64,000 nt of DNA. Source: Pedobacter hartonius. Lineage in GTDB: Bacteria > Bacteroidota > Bacteroidia > Sphingobacteriales > Sphingobacteriaceae. Below the pieces are notes generated by a model. That model searched no databases, was not told the DNA's origin, and worked only from the letters and a program-made list of their open reading frames with translations. Made by a program: the position numbers and the translations under genes. Of this stretch, positions 25,423 through 34,526 are shown in pieces (position 1 is the stretch's first letter; each line of letters begins with the position of its first letter). The stretch lies in contig NZ_FNRA01000001.1 of the NCBI RefSeq assembly GCF_900107535.1, positions 708,053-772,052 of the forward strand, given 5' to 3'.

Positions 25423-25815
25423 ATGGAAAATCAAAATTCAAGTATCAGATTATTTCAGCTCATTAAAAATAAAACAAATGAACAGACTGCCCTAGATGCA
25501 ATCCAGGTTTTTCAACATGCGATTAAAGAAGAAGTAAAAAGTGAGACTGCTGTCAAATTTGAAGAGGCAAAGATTGAGCAATCTGACAAATTCAATGTAT
25601 TAACGGTAAGGATCGGTTACGTAAAAACTGAATTGACTGAAAAAATAAGCAATTTAAAAGTTGAGCTGACTGAAAGAATAAGTGATGTAAAAACGGAACT
25701 GAACGATGTAAAATTTGATCTGATAGACAGGATCAATTTCTCTAAAATTCAAACGATACTCTGGATTGTTAGAATGACCATTGTACAACTCCTTGCGCGC
25801 TATTTCTTTAAATAG
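25423..25815 (+). CDS. small coiled-coil membrane protein
   Basis: A 130-residue protein. Residues about 65-105 form a repetitive coiled coil in which the unit (K/R)-I-S-(N/D)-(L/V)-K-(V/T)-E-L-(T/N) recurs about every 11 residues (KTELTEKIS, KVELTERIS, KTELNDVK). A hydrophobic C-terminal segment (TILWIVRMTIVQLLARYF) looks like a tail anchor. The layout resembles DUF1640/CCDC90-like proteins, small coiled-coil membrane proteins often found near toxin-like or mobile genes, but this is a likeness of shape only. Local base composition is more AT-rich than in neighbours, which may indicate later arrival. Confidence 0.6.
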   Translation: MENQNSSIRLFQLIKNKTNEQTALDAIQVFQHAIKEEVKSETAVKFEEAKIEQSDKFNVLTVRIGYVKTELTEKISNLKVELTERISDVKTELNDVKFDLIDRINFSKIQTILWIVRMTIVQLLARYFFK

Positions 25816-25881
25816 GTACTGTATCCGGACTGTTATTGGTCGATGCAAAACCTGTATCTGGCCGTATTAGCTTCATATATG

Positions 25882-25998
25882 GCCCGTACCATGCATATGG
25901 CAGCTATACCCCATCGATACTGCAACTACACGTTAAGGGTATAGTTGCAGTATTAATGTCGTACAGTTAGGATATTTATCGATATACATGGTACGGAC
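25882..25998. repeat. nested inverted repeats in a gene-free stretch
   Basis: The 258-nt gap between converging genes (25816-26073) holds an outer stem (25882-25898 with 25982-25998; 15 of 17 positions pair) and an inner perfect 12-bp hairpin, ATACTGCAACTA at 25917-25928 with TAGTTGCAGTAT at 25942-25953. An upstream segment GCAGCTATACCC can instead pair with GGGTATAGTTGC, giving a rival fold. No ORF or T-run explains it. It could be a structured RNA, a mobile-repeat remnant or a transcript end. Confidence 0.5.
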
Positions 25999-26073
25999 AA
26001 GACCCGGTCAAACTAAGACAAAGACAGGGCTTGTACAAACACCATACACAATCGTATATATTTAACAATAAGT

Positions 26074-26700
26074 TTATTTCAAACTTGAGATCTGCGCTTT
26101 CACATAATCGATCAGCGAGATGATATCCTTACGCAAAGGCTGAACGATCAGCACTTTCTGAAAATCAGCAATTGAGCTGTTAAAGATCGCTATGCAGGCT
26201 TCCTTATCCGCTTTTTTCTTAATTTTATAGGATTTATAAATCGCATAATCCTTATAAGCCAGCCCTCTGTTCTGTAATAACTGGGTATCTTCCTCCCCAT
26301 TGATCTCTATGGCTTTGCTGAAATCTTTAATCGCAGACAGGTAAAATGTCTCACGCATCTGGTTTAAAGATTCTTTAGGATCGTTTGCAACATTCTGTCT
26401 GGCTTTGCCACGGTAATAGTAAGCAGAATAGTCCGACGGCTTAATGGTAATCAACCTGCTGTACGTTTCAATAGAGCTTTCGAAATTGCCACATTGAAAA
26501 TAAGAATATCCCAGCATCTTTAATATACTTGGGTTGTTCGGACTTTTGGAATCGGCTTTTTCCAACTGGGCCACAGCCCCTTTGTAATCGCCTTTCATCA
26601 TTGCCTGCATCCCTAATTTATCATAACTTCCGCTTTGGGCAAAACTGACTTGAGCATAAACAATAAAAAATAGTACAAGCGTTCTTTTAATGTAATTCAT
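26074..26700 (-). CDS. tetratricopeptide repeat protein, exported
   Basis: A 208-residue protein with an N-terminal signal (TLVLFFIVYAQVSFAQ) followed by TPR units: YDKLGMQAMMKGDYKGAVAQ, NNPSILKMLGYSYFQCGNFE, SDYSAYYYRGKARQNV and a further degenerate copy before a helical C-terminus. TPRs bind other proteins; no enzymatic motif is seen. ATG 26700 is chosen over the preceding TTG. It stands alone, converging with the coiled-coil gene and diverging from lon. Confidence 0.8.
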   Translation of the reverse strand: MNYIKRTLVLFFIVYAQVSFAQSGSYDKLGMQAMMKGDYKGAVAQLEKADSKSPNNPSILKMLGYSYFQCGNFESSIETYSRLITIKPSDYSAYYYRGKARQNVANDPKESLNQMRETFYLSAIKDFSKAIEINGEEDTQLLQNRGLAYKDYAIYKSYKIKKKADKEACIAIFNSSIADFQKVLIVQPLRKDIISLIDYVKAQISSLK

Positions 26701-26974
26701 CAAATTTCTTTTAATAAAGAATAAAGATATAAAATCATAGACTAAGTAGCTAAAATTAAAATATCATTTATAAATATTCAATGGGTAAACGCTCAAAAAG
26801 ATAAAATATGATAGGCGCGACAATTAATTTTTTAATTCCTGCCTTTTTAACAGACAAAAGCCGATATTGACTCTTTGGCATAGGAGTTGAAATTATAGCA
26901 AACTATATATAATTATTATTTTTTGAAACGGCATACTGTCAGATTGTCGTTTTTTATTTAGAAAGGCCTATTTA

Positions 26975-29446
26975 ATGAGTATAAAAGATCAGTTTGATTT
27001 TGGCAACGCACTACCCATCATAAATGAAGATACGGAATTTTTTCCATTAATGTCCCAACAAGATGAAGATGAGATGAATAACGAGGAAACCCCTGATATT
27101 TTAGCAATTCTTCCGCTTCGAAATACAGTCTTATTTCCCGGTGTTGTCATTCCGATTACCGTGGGCAGAGATAAATCCATTAAACTAATAAAAGAAGCCT
27201 ACAAGGGTGATAAAATTATTGGTGTAGTATCTCAACTGGATGTTTCTATTGAAGATCCGACCTTCGAGCAGTTAAATAAAGTGGGTACAGTGGCCCATAT
27301 TATCAAGATGCTCCAGATGCCTGATGGCAACACTACAGTGATCATCCAGGGAAAGCAGCGCTTCCGCCTCATTGAAGAGGTTCAGTCTGAGCCCTACATT
27401 AAAGTTACGATCAGTAAGTTCAATGAAAGCAAACATAAAACAGATAAGGAATTTAAAGCACTGGTAGCCTCTATTAGGGAAATGTCCTCACAGATCATAC
27501 AATTGTCGCCCAATATCCCAAGTGAGGCAGCAATGGCCCTTAAAAATATTGAAAGTACCTCTTTCCTGATCAATTTCATCTCCTCTAACATGAACGCAGA
27601 TGTAAAAGATAAGCAGAAGATGCTTGAAATGGAAAATTTGAGGCAAAGGGCCATGATGGTGATGGAATTGCTTACACTCGAACTGCAGATGCTGGAATTG
27701 AAAAACCAGATACAGTCAAAAGTACGTACCGATCTCGATAAACAGCAAAGGGATTATTTCCTGAACCAGCAGCTTAAAACCATCCAGGAAGAACTTGGGG
27801 GAAACTCCTCAGACCTTGAATATGAAGCTCTGGAAACCCGTGCCAAAAAGAAAAAATGGTCTGTACAGGTAAAAGCCCATTTCAGTAAGGAACTGGAAAA
27901 ACTGGGAAGGATGAACCCTGCCGCACCGGATTACTCGGTTCAGATCAATTATCTTGAGCTCTTGCTTGACCTTCCGTGGAACGATTTTACCAAAGATAAC
28001 TTTGACTTAAAACGTGCCCAAAAAGTATTGGATAAAGACCATTTCGGATTAGATAAGGTAAAACAGCGTATAATAGAATATTTAGCCGTTCTGAAATTGA
28101 AGCGGGACATGAAAGCACCGATAATCTGCTTGGTTGGCCCTCCTGGAGTTGGTAAAACATCCCTGGGTAAATCAATTGCCAAAGCACTGAACAGGAAATA
28201 TGTTCGTATGGCTTTAGGCGGGATCAGGGATGAAGCCGAAATCCGCGGACACAGAAAAACATATATTGGCGCAATGCCGGGACGTATCATCCAGTCGATT
28301 AAAAAGGCCGGTGCGGCAAATCCCGTGTTTGTTCTGGATGAAATTGATAAAGTGGGTTCAGATTTCAGGGGAGATCCCTCTTCTGCCCTTTTGGAAGTTC
28401 TTGATCCCGAACAGAACAACGCATTTAATGACCATTATGTGGAAACGGATTACGACCTTTCTAACGTATTGTTCATCGCTACCGCCAACTCTCTGAGCAA
28501 TATTCAACCGGCTCTGCTGGACCGTATGGAGATCATTGAAGTGAACGGTTACACCGTCGAAGAAAAGATAGAGATCGCAAAAAAATACCTGCTGCCAAAA
28601 CAAAAGGAACAGCATGGTATCAAAACCAAAGACATTGTATTAAAAAACAGCCTGATTGAAAAGGTAATCGAAGATTACACCCGCGAATCCGGTGTAAGGG
28701 GATTAGAAAAGAAAATTGGCTCACTGGTGCGCGGAATCGCAACAAAAATTGCCATGGAAGAAACCTACGAGGTAACCCTTACCCTGGAGGATGTAGAGCG
28801 TATTTTGGGTGCTCCTATATATGACAAAGACCTGTATGAAGGCAATGAAGTGGCAGGTGTGGTTACCGGACTGGCCTGGACACAGGTTGGAGGTGATATT
28901 CTGTTTATCGAAGCCAGCCTTAGCCCCGGAAAAGGAAAATTAACGCTGACCGGTAACCTTGGTGATGTAATGAAAGAATCTGCCGTAATTGCACTGGCTT
29001 ACCTCAGGGCACATGCAGCTGCATTCAATATCGACAACCAGTTGTTTGACCTGTGGGATATCCATGTACACGTTCCCGCCGGAGCAACGCCAAAAGATGG
29101 CCCTTCTGCAGGCATAACCATGCTTACCGCATTAACTTCTGCTTTTACCCAGCGTAAGGTAAAATCCAACCTGGCCATGACAGGCGAGATCACACTGCGC
29201 GGTAAAGTTTTACCTGTAGGCGGAATCAAAGAAAAGATACTTGCCGCAAAAAGAGCGAATATCAAAGATATCATCCTATGCAAATCTAACCGTAAGGATA
29301 TCCTTGAGATCAAAGAAAGTTATATTAAGGACCTCAACTTTCACTATGTTACTGAGATGAAAGAAGTGATAGACCTGGCGCTGACTAAGGATAAGGTTAA
29401 AGATCCACAGGATCTGAGTATTAAACTTAAACCCTCAGCAAACTAA
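26975..29446 (+). CDS. lon: ATP-dependent endopeptidase Lon
   Basis: An 823-residue cytoplasmic AAA+ serine protease degrading damaged and regulatory proteins. In order: an acidic N-terminal tail, the Lon substrate-binding domain ([19 protein letters not shown]), a coiled-coil helical part, the AAA module with Walker A GPPGVGKT at 388-395 and Walker [12 protein letters not shown], and the protease domain with catalytic Ser711 in [10 protein letters not shown] and the Lys in [10 protein letters not shown]. Full length, no damage. It is preceded by 271 nt without a gene that contain no clear -7 box, and it is closed by a terminator at 29477-29506. Confidence 0.97.
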   Translation: MSIKDQFDFGNALPIINEDTEFFPLMSQQDEDEMNNEETPDILAILPLRNTVLFPGVVIPITVGRDKSIKLIKEAYKGDKIIGVVSQLDVSIEDPTFEQLNKVGTVAHIIKMLQMPDGNTTVIIQGKQRFRLIEEVQSEPYIKVTISKFNESKHKTDKEFKALVASIREMSSQIIQLSPNIPSEAAMALKNIESTSFLINFISSNMNADVKDKQKMLEMENLRQRAMMVMELLTLELQMLELKNQIQSKVRTDLDKQQRDYFLNQQLKTIQEELGGNSSDLEYEALETRAKKKKWSVQVKAHFSKELEKLGRMNPAAPDYSVQINYLELLLDLPWNDFTKDNFDLKRAQKVLDKDHFGLDKVKQRIIEYLAVLKLKRDMKAPIICLVGPPGVGKTSLGKSIAKALNRKYVRMALGGIRDEAEIRGHRKTYIGAMPGRIIQSIKKAGAANPVFVLDEIDKVGSDFRGDPSSALLEVLDPEQNNAFNDHYVETDYDLSNVLFIATANSLSNIQPALLDRMEIIEVNGYTVEEKIEIAKKYLLPKQKEQHGIKTKDIVLKNSLIEKVIEDYTRESGVRGLEKKIGSLVRGIATKIAMEETYEVTLTLEDVERILGAPIYDKDLYEGNEVAGVVTGLAWTQVGGDILFIEASLSPGKGKLTLTGNLGDVMKESAVIALAYLRAHAAAFNIDNQLFDLWDIHVHVPAGATPKDGPSAGITMLTALTSAFTQRKVKSNLAMTGEITLRGKVLPVGGIKEKILAAKRANIKDIILCKSNRKDILEIKESYIKDLNFHYVTEMKEVIDLALTKDKVKDPQDLSIKLKPSAN

Positions 29447-29476
29447 TTGCACAGATAAATTTTAACTCATATCTTT

Positions 29477-29506
29477 AAAGCTCCGGAATAACCGGGGCTT
29501 TTTTTT
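29477..29506 (+). terminator. rho-independent terminator of lon
   Basis: AAAGCTCCGG, loop AATAA, CCGGGGCTTT followed by T's; a near-perfect stem 30 nt after the lon stop and just before the next start. Confidence 0.85.
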
Positions 29507-29514
29507 GAATTTAT

Positions 29515-30471
29515 ATGAAATACACCGGTTATTCGTTCCTGCTGTTCCTGTTATTATTATCAACCCTTGCCAATGCTCAAACCTACAAAAATGAATTAGG
29601 CCTCAGGAGCGACAACGATTCTTACCTCGGGCAGGGTTCCGACCGCTATTATACCAATGGTCTGTTCTTTAATTTCCGTCATGCACTGGATCAGCAAAAG
29701 CTGCCGCAAAACCTGGAAAAGAAAACTTACGAGATCTCGCTCGGACAAAAGATGTTCAATCCGTATTCGGGATATGCCCCTGACCCGGCCACACAGGACC
29801 GCCCATTTGCCGGATATCTGTATGTTGAGGGAGCAATGAACTGGTTCTACAGCAATGAAAGCATTATTAAAGCCAGTGCCCAGATCGGTACTACCGGAAA
29901 AAACTCCCTGGGCGAAGCAGGCCAGAAATTATTACATAGGGCCATTGGCTTCTATGATATCGAGGGCTGGGACTACCAAATAAAAAATGAACTGGCCCTG
30001 AACCTTTCCGGGCAATACTCAAAATTACTGACGCGCATAGCGGATAATGCCGTAGAATTCTCTTTTGAAGGATATGCTAACCTGGGAACCACCCTTACCG
30101 GGGCAGGCGCAGGATTACTTTTCAGAACGGGTAGCCTGAACCAGCTCTTCAATTCTGCTTATACCAACTCGGTTATCGGCAATCATGCCAAAACAAAAGC
30201 ACTGGTGAAGAGAGAGATCTTCTTTTATGCCAAACCGCAGCTAAACTTTGTGGGATATGATGCCACTATACAGGGAAGTCTGTTTAACAATAACAGCCCT
30301 GTAACCTTTGGCCGGGAACCCTTAGTATTTGCGCAGCAGCTGGGTGTGGATTACAGCTCGCAGCGTTTCACATTTGATTTTAGTGTACTCTTTAAAACCA
30401 GGGAGATCAAAAGTACAGCGAGGGCCCATCAGTGGGGATCAATTGGCCTGTATTACAGGTTCGACAAATAA
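29515..30471 (+). CDS. LpxR-like outer-membrane lipid A deacylase (DUF2219)
   Basis: A 318-residue outer-membrane beta-barrel protein. The signal ends at LANAQ. The mature N-terminus (NELGLRSDNDSYL) has the Asn-Asp pair expected for the LpxR active site, followed by DRYYTNGLFFNFRHAL. A segment GQKLLHRAIGF supplies a His in the family's usual place. LpxR removes the 3'-acyloxyacyl chain of lipid A in Gram-negatives; whether this homologue does so in a Bacteroidota is inference. The chain ends with alternating strands and YYRFDK. Confidence 0.85.
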   Translation: MKYTGYSFLLFLLLLSTLANAQTYKNELGLRSDNDSYLGQGSDRYYTNGLFFNFRHALDQQKLPQNLEKKTYEISLGQKMFNPYSGYAPDPATQDRPFAGYLYVEGAMNWFYSNESIIKASAQIGTTGKNSLGEAGQKLLHRAIGFYDIEGWDYQIKNELALNLSGQYSKLLTRIADNAVEFSFEGYANLGTTLTGAGAGLLFRTGSLNQLFNSAYTNSVIGNHAKTKALVKREIFFYAKPQLNFVGYDATIQGSLFNNNSPVTFGREPLVFAQQLGVDYSSQRFTFDFSVLFKTREIKSTARAHQWGSIGLYYRFDK

Positions 30472-30489
30472 CTTTGATGATACACCGGG

Positions 30490-30903
30490 CTACGCATCAA
30501 GCCCGGGCCGCTTCCGGCTCTCCTTCTTGAGGGCAATTGATTTTTTATCACTTTTCCTTTTCATGATCACACTGCGGGGTGTGCGGGTGGGCTTTCTTAA
30601 TTTATCTACGTGAAGAGCGGATGTTAAGAGTGCGATTAGTTTATCCACCGTATTTTCCTTGTTCACCAGCTGACTGCGGTCATCCTGGGAAACCACATGC
30701 AGGTTACCTTCCTGGTCCAGCCGGTGCGCCAGCCGCGCAGCTAACAATTGCCTTTCTTCAGGGCTGAAGAACTCAGCCGCTTCAATATTCATTATCAGCT
30801 CTACTTTGCTGGATACCTTGTTCACATTCTGCCCGCCCTTACCTCCGCTTCGCGAAGTTTTAAAGGATACAGCTTTAACAAGGTCTTTTCTATCTGGTAA
30901 CAT
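30490..30903 (-). CDS. arfB: alternative ribosome-rescue factor / peptidyl-tRNA hydrolase ArfB
   Basis: A 137-residue protein with a class I release factor domain and the GGQ motif in FKTSRSGGKGGQNVNK (about 14-29), which hydrolyses peptidyl-tRNA on stalled ribosomes. The C-terminus is a long basic tail (KRKSDKKSIALKKESRKR), needed in this family to enter the empty mRNA channel. Length matches the family. A -7 box lies so close upstream that the transcript would be nearly leaderless. Confidence 0.93.
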   Translation of the reverse strand: MLPDRKDLVKAVSFKTSRSGGKGGQNVNKVSSKVELIMNIEAAEFFSPEERQLLAARLAHRLDQEGNLHVVSQDDRSQLVNKENTVDKLIALLTSALHVDKLRKPTRTPRSVIMKRKSDKKSIALKKESRKRPGLDA

Positions 30904-30907
30904 CAGG

Positions 30908-30915
30908 CAAAAATA
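30908..30915 (-). promoter_or_regulatory. -7 promoter element abutting arfB
   Basis: TATTTTTG on the minus strand fits TAnnTTTG and ends only 4 nt before the arfB ATG, predicting a leaderless or near-leaderless mRNA. Confidence 0.4.
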
Positions 30916-31008
30916 ATTCTTTTCAGGAATAAATGTGAAACAAAATACTGGCAGGCACCCCCGTCTGCAGGACCTGAAAGCAAAACCTCATAAATAATCT
31001 GAATAATG

Positions 31009-31038
31009 TTTCAAAAAATCGCCAAAAGACTAACTTTG
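31009..31038 (+). promoter_or_regulatory. candidate promoter of cmk
   Basis: TTTC at 31009-31012, 18 nt, then TAACTTTG at 31031-31038. The -7 box ends 6 nt before the ATG at 31045, predicting a leaderless mRNA and supporting that start over ATG 31006. Confidence 0.45.
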
Positions 31039-31044
31039 CGGCAT

Positions 31045-31731
31045 ATGAGAAAAAATCTGGTTGTGGCTATTGATGGTTATTCTTCCTGCGGCAAAAGTAC
31101 ATTGGCAAAGGCACTCGCTAAGAAATTAGGTTTTATTTATATCGATAGCGGCGCAATGTACCGTGCAGTAACCTTATATTTTATCCGCAACCATGTCAAT
31201 GCAAATGACCATGACGCCGTGACCGATGCATTACAGCATATAGAACTGAACTTTCATTCGAGGGATTATGAGTCGCACATTACCCTGAACGGTGAAGAGG
31301 TATCAGAAGAAATCAGAAAGATGCCTGTCTCTGAAAATGTAAGCGAAGTTTCTGCCATTAAAGAAGTTCGCAAGGAAATGGTAAGACAACAGCAGCGGAT
31401 GGGTAAATCTAAAAATATTGTAATGGACGGACGGGATATCGGCACTACTGTATTTGAAGATGCACAGGTAAAGTTCTTTATGACGGCCGATCCAAAGATC
31501 AGGGCAGAGCGGAGATTTAAGGAATTACAAAGCAAGGGCGATACGGAAACTTCGCTGGAGGATGTGTTTGAAAACCTCGCACACCGCGATTATGCAGACA
31601 CTACCCGGAAGGAAAGCCCGCTGGTGCGTGCCGAAGATGCGATTATCCTTGACAACACTGATATTACGCCGGAAGAACAACTGGAATTTGCGCTGAACAA
31701 GGTTACGCCCCATTTACACCAGCCGGATTAA
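31045..31731 (+). CDS. cmk: (d)CMP kinase
   Basis: A 228-residue cytoplasmic kinase phosphorylating CMP and dCMP with ATP. The P-loop AIDGYSSCGKSTLAKALA opens the protein, followed by YIDSGAMYRAVTLYF and VMDGRDIGTTVF, all typical of Cmk. ATG 31045 (MRKNLVV) is used because the family begins just before the P-loop and because a -7 box sits between 31006 and 31045. Cmk followed by ribosomal protein S1 is a common bacterial gene order. Confidence 0.95.
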   Translation: MRKNLVVAIDGYSSCGKSTLAKALAKKLGFIYIDSGAMYRAVTLYFIRNHVNANDHDAVTDALQHIELNFHSRDYESHITLNGEEVSEEIRKMPVSENVSEVSAIKEVRKEMVRQQQRMGKSKNIVMDGRDIGTTVFEDAQVKFFMTADPKIRAERRFKELQSKGDTETSLEDVFENLAHRDYADTTRKESPLVRAEDAIILDNTDITPEEQLEFALNKVTPHLHQPD

Positions 31732-31828
31732 GCACCAAACCAGAAGGCAAAATCTGCACCTATTGTCATTTGAATTCAAGCTTTATACCCACAAGCAGTT
31801 CAAAATCAACAACATTTATTAAAAAATT

Positions 31829-31859
31829 CTTTCATTAAAAAGAATAATTTCTATCTTTG
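31829..31859 (+). promoter_or_regulatory. candidate promoter of rpsA
   Basis: TATCTTTG at 31852-31859 fits TAnnTTTG; a TTT-containing -33 region lies 18-20 nt upstream (about 31829-31832). The leader of about 28 nt contains CCCT-AA-AGGG and a purine-rich AAAAGGAGA before the ATG, an unusually good ribosome site for this phylum. Confidence 0.6.
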
Positions 31860-31893
31860 CAATCCCTAAAGGGAAAAGGAGATTAAATGATTA

Positions 31894-33828
31894 ATGGCAA
31901 AAAAACAAGTAGCAGAAAAAGAATTAGAGGCTAAAAAAGCCGAATTACAAGGTGCAGACGCCCGTCTCACTGAAAGAGAAACTATTGAATCAGAAGCTGA
32001 TTCATTATCGATCGAACAGATCAAATCATCTTTAGCAACACCAGATCAGGATTTTGACTGGGATGCAGACGACAAAGCTTTCGGAAAATACTCTGACGAA
32101 GACCGTAAAAAGTTTGAGGACATGTATACCGATACTTTCAATCAAATCAACCAGGGTGAAATTATCAGCGGTATTGTTGTATCAATCAACAATAAAGACG
32201 TTGTATTAAACGTAGGATTTAAATCTGACGGTTTAGTATCAACATCTGAATTCCGTGATACTCCTGATTTAAAGATTGGCGATACAGTTGATGTATTCGT
32301 AGAAGCTCCTGAAGATGCAAATGGTCAGTTGATTTTATCTCGTAAAAGAGCTAAAACACAAAGATCATGGGAATCTATCAACGAAGCCCTTGACAATGAC
32401 AGAATCATCAACGGATTTGTTAAAAGCCGTACTAAAGGTGGTCTTATCGTTGACATCATGGGTGTTGAAGCTTTCTTACCTGGTTCTCAGATCGACATCA
32501 AACCGATCCGTGATTACGATGTTTATGTAGGTAAAACAATGGAATTCAAAGTTGTGAAAATCAACCACGAATTTAAAAACGTTGTAGTATCGCACAAAAT
32601 CTTAATCGAAGACGATTTGGAAAGTCAAAAAGTTGAGATCGTATCTAAACTTGAAAAAGGTCAGGTACTGGAAGGAACTGTTAAAAACATTACAGACTTC
32701 GGTGTATTCATCGATTTAGGTGGTGTTGACGGTTTACTGCACATTACTGATATTTCCTGGGGCCGCATAGAGCATCCGAAAGAAGTATTAAGCTTAGATG
32801 AGAAAATCAATGTTGTTGTTCTTGACTTTGATGACGAGAAAAAACGTATTGCTTTAGGCTTGAAACAATTAACTCCACACCCTTGGGAAAGTTTAGATAC
32901 TAACCTTGTTGTTGGATCTAAAGTTAAAGGTAAAATCGTTACTGTAGCTGATTACGGTGCATTCTTAGAGATCATTCCTGGCGTTGAAGGTTTAATCCAC
33001 GTTTCAGAAATGTCCTGGTCACAAAACTTACGCAGTCCACAGGAATTCCTTAAAGTTGGCGATGAAATCGAAGCTGAAGTATTGACTTTAGACCGCGATG
33101 AACGCAAAATGAGCTTAGGTATTAAGCAATTAACTCAGGATCCTTGGCAAAATGTTGCTGAAAGATACCCTATTGGAAGCAAACATACTGCTGTAGTTAA
33201 AAACATGACTAACTTCGGTGTATTCGTTGAAATTGAAGAAGGTATTGATGGTTTAATCCATATCTCTGATCTTTCATGGTCTAAAAAAGTTAACCACCCT
33301 AACGAATTCACTAAAGTTGGTGATACATTAGACGTAGTTGTTTTAGAATTAGACGTGGATAGCCGTAAATTAAGCTTAGGCCATAAACAATTAGAAGAAA
33401 ACCCTTGGGATACTTTTGAAACTATCTTCACGTTAGATTCAATCCACCAGGGAACTGTTGTTAAAGTAACGGATAAAGGCGCTGTGATTGCTTTACCATA
33501 TGGTGTAGAAGGTTTCGTACCAACTAAACACATGGCTAAAGAAGACGGTACTACAATCAAAGCTGAAGAAACCAATGACTTCAAAATCATTGAGTTTAAC
33601 AAAGATGCCAAACGTATCGTTGTTTCTCACGCCCGTATCTGGGAAGAGGCTAAAGCTGAAGTTGCTGCTGAAGAAAGAGCTTCTAAGAAAAAAGACGCTA
33701 AAGCATCCAGCAATGCAGTTAAAAAAGTTAAAGATTCAGTTGAGAAATCAACTCTTGGTGACCTGGGTGTTCTTGCACAATTGAAAGAACAAATGGAAGG
33801 CGAAGAAAGCAAAAACAAAGCTAAATAA
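31894..33828 (+). CDS. rpsA: 30S ribosomal protein S1
   Basis: A 644-residue protein with six S1 RNA-binding repeats: GEIISGIVVSINNKDVVL, DRIINGFVKSRTKGGLI, GQVLEGTVKNITDFGVF, GSKVKGKIVTVADYGAF, GSKHTAVVKNMTNFGVF and DSIHQGTVVKVTDKGAV mark their starts. An acidic N-terminal extension and a Lys-rich C-terminal tail make it longer than the E. coli protein. S1 helps mRNA binding by the small subunit. Codon use differs visibly from the neighbours (many TTA, GTT and AAA), as expected for a very highly expressed gene. It has its own promoter and a strong terminator. Confidence 0.97.
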   Translation: MAKKQVAEKELEAKKAELQGADARLTERETIESEADSLSIEQIKSSLATPDQDFDWDADDKAFGKYSDEDRKKFEDMYTDTFNQINQGEIISGIVVSINNKDVVLNVGFKSDGLVSTSEFRDTPDLKIGDTVDVFVEAPEDANGQLILSRKRAKTQRSWESINEALDNDRIINGFVKSRTKGGLIVDIMGVEAFLPGSQIDIKPIRDYDVYVGKTMEFKVVKINHEFKNVVVSHKILIEDDLESQKVEIVSKLEKGQVLEGTVKNITDFGVFIDLGGVDGLLHITDISWGRIEHPKEVLSLDEKINVVVLDFDDEKKRIALGLKQLTPHPWESLDTNLVVGSKVKGKIVTVADYGAFLEIIPGVEGLIHVSEMSWSQNLRSPQEFLKVGDEIEAEVLTLDRDERKMSLGIKQLTQDPWQNVAERYPIGSKHTAVVKNMTNFGVFVEIEEGIDGLIHISDLSWSKKVNHPNEFTKVGDTLDVVVLELDVDSRKLSLGHKQLEENPWDTFETIFTLDSIHQGTVVKVTDKGAVIALPYGVEGFVPTKHMAKEDGTTIKAEETNDFKIIEFNKDAKRIVVSHARIWEEAKAEVAAEERASKKKDAKASSNAVKKVKDSVEKSTLGDLGVLAQLKEQMEGEESKNKAK

Positions 33829-33848
33829 TCTTAAAGCTTATATATTTG

Positions 33849-33879
33849 AAAAGCATCCCCTAACCGGGATGCTTTTTTT
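33849..33879 (+). terminator. rho-independent terminator of rpsA
   Basis: AAAAGCATCCC, loop CTAACC, GGGATGC and seven T; 20 nt after the rpsA stop. Confidence 0.92.
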
Positions 33880-33966
33880 ATGTCTTGTATTTTAAATGGG
33901 TACGTTATCTTTTGATATGGTATAAGACCGTATACCTCGCCTGTTTTATGCCTGCAGATATATATA

Positions 33967-34000
33967 AATATTGATATCATAAGATAAGGATATCAATATT
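33967..34000. repeat. perfect 12-bp hairpin between converging genes
   Basis: AATATTGATATC at 33967-33978 pairs with GATATCAATATT at 33989-34000 over a 10-nt loop. A smaller stem, GGTATA/TATACC, lies at 33919-33936. There is no T-run on the minus side, so this is not a standard terminator for the gene ending at 34010. Confidence 0.5.
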
Positions 34001-34009
34001 CATGTATCA

Positions 34010-34405
34010 TTACAGGAATTTAGCTTTCAGCTCCGCAGTGGGAACCATACAGCTCTCCTCTTTACCCCAGATGCGGTATCTCCTTCTGGCAATCTGGTCG
34101 TAAACAAAATCGCGGATAAATGCAGGAACAATAAGGAAGCCATACAACAGGTTCCATCCGCCTCCTAAATGGGCAGCAATGCGTAATGCCGCCGTGGAAC
34201 GTTTATAAACCTTACCCTTTTCTACCAGGATGATAGAACTTGGCATTACCTCCAAAGTATCCGCAGGCGCCAGGTACTGCCGGGCCACATCACTCTGTAG
34301 GGGAGCAAATCTGAAGACATCTTTTTTATCCCTTTTGATCACAAATTTCACAGAGCCGGTACACAGGTTACATACCCCGTCAAAAAAAATTATAGAATGC
34401 TCCAT
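34010..34405 (-). CDS. DCC-family thiol-disulfide oxidoreductase-like protein (DUF393)
   Basis: A 131-residue protein with the family signature DGVCNLC near the N-terminus (CxxC at about 12-15), followed by FVIKRDKKDVFRFAPLQS and IILVEKGKVYKRSTAALRIA. The DCC family has a thioredoxin-like fold and a presumed redox function; substrates are unknown. A TAnnTTTG box sits next to the start codon. The gene converges with rpsA. Confidence 0.88.
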   Translation of the reverse strand: MEHSIIFFDGVCNLCTGSVKFVIKRDKKDVFRFAPLQSDVARQYLAPADTLEVMPSSIILVEKGKVYKRSTAALRIAAHLGGGWNLLYGFLIVPAFIRDFVYDQIARRRYRIWGKEESCMVPTAELKAKFL

Positions 34406-34409
34406 GCCT

Positions 34410-34417
34410 CAAAGTTA
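34410..34417 (-). promoter_or_regulatory. -7 promoter element abutting the DUF393 gene
   Basis: TAACTTTG on the minus strand ends 4 nt before the ATG at 34405, predicting a leaderless message. No clear -33 box. Confidence 0.4.
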
Positions 34418-34502
34418 ATTAATTAGCATAAGTTTGAGCCTTGTTCAGGATGACCTTCTCAAATTAATTGAAATTGCATCCCAGTAATTCAATCCGATTT
34501 TT

Positions 34503-34510
34503 TATATTTG
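34503..34510 (+). promoter_or_regulatory. -7 promoter element for pyrR
   Basis: TATATTTG fits TAnnTTTG and ends 16 nt before the ATG at 34527. The short leader leaves no room for a PyrR-binding attenuator. Confidence 0.4.
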
Positions 34511-34526
34511 CCTAATCAATTTGTCA

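Noticed and set aside
30472..31044. Longer cmk reading from ATG 31006
   Set aside because: It would add 13 residues before the P-loop and place the -7 promoter box inside the coding sequence.
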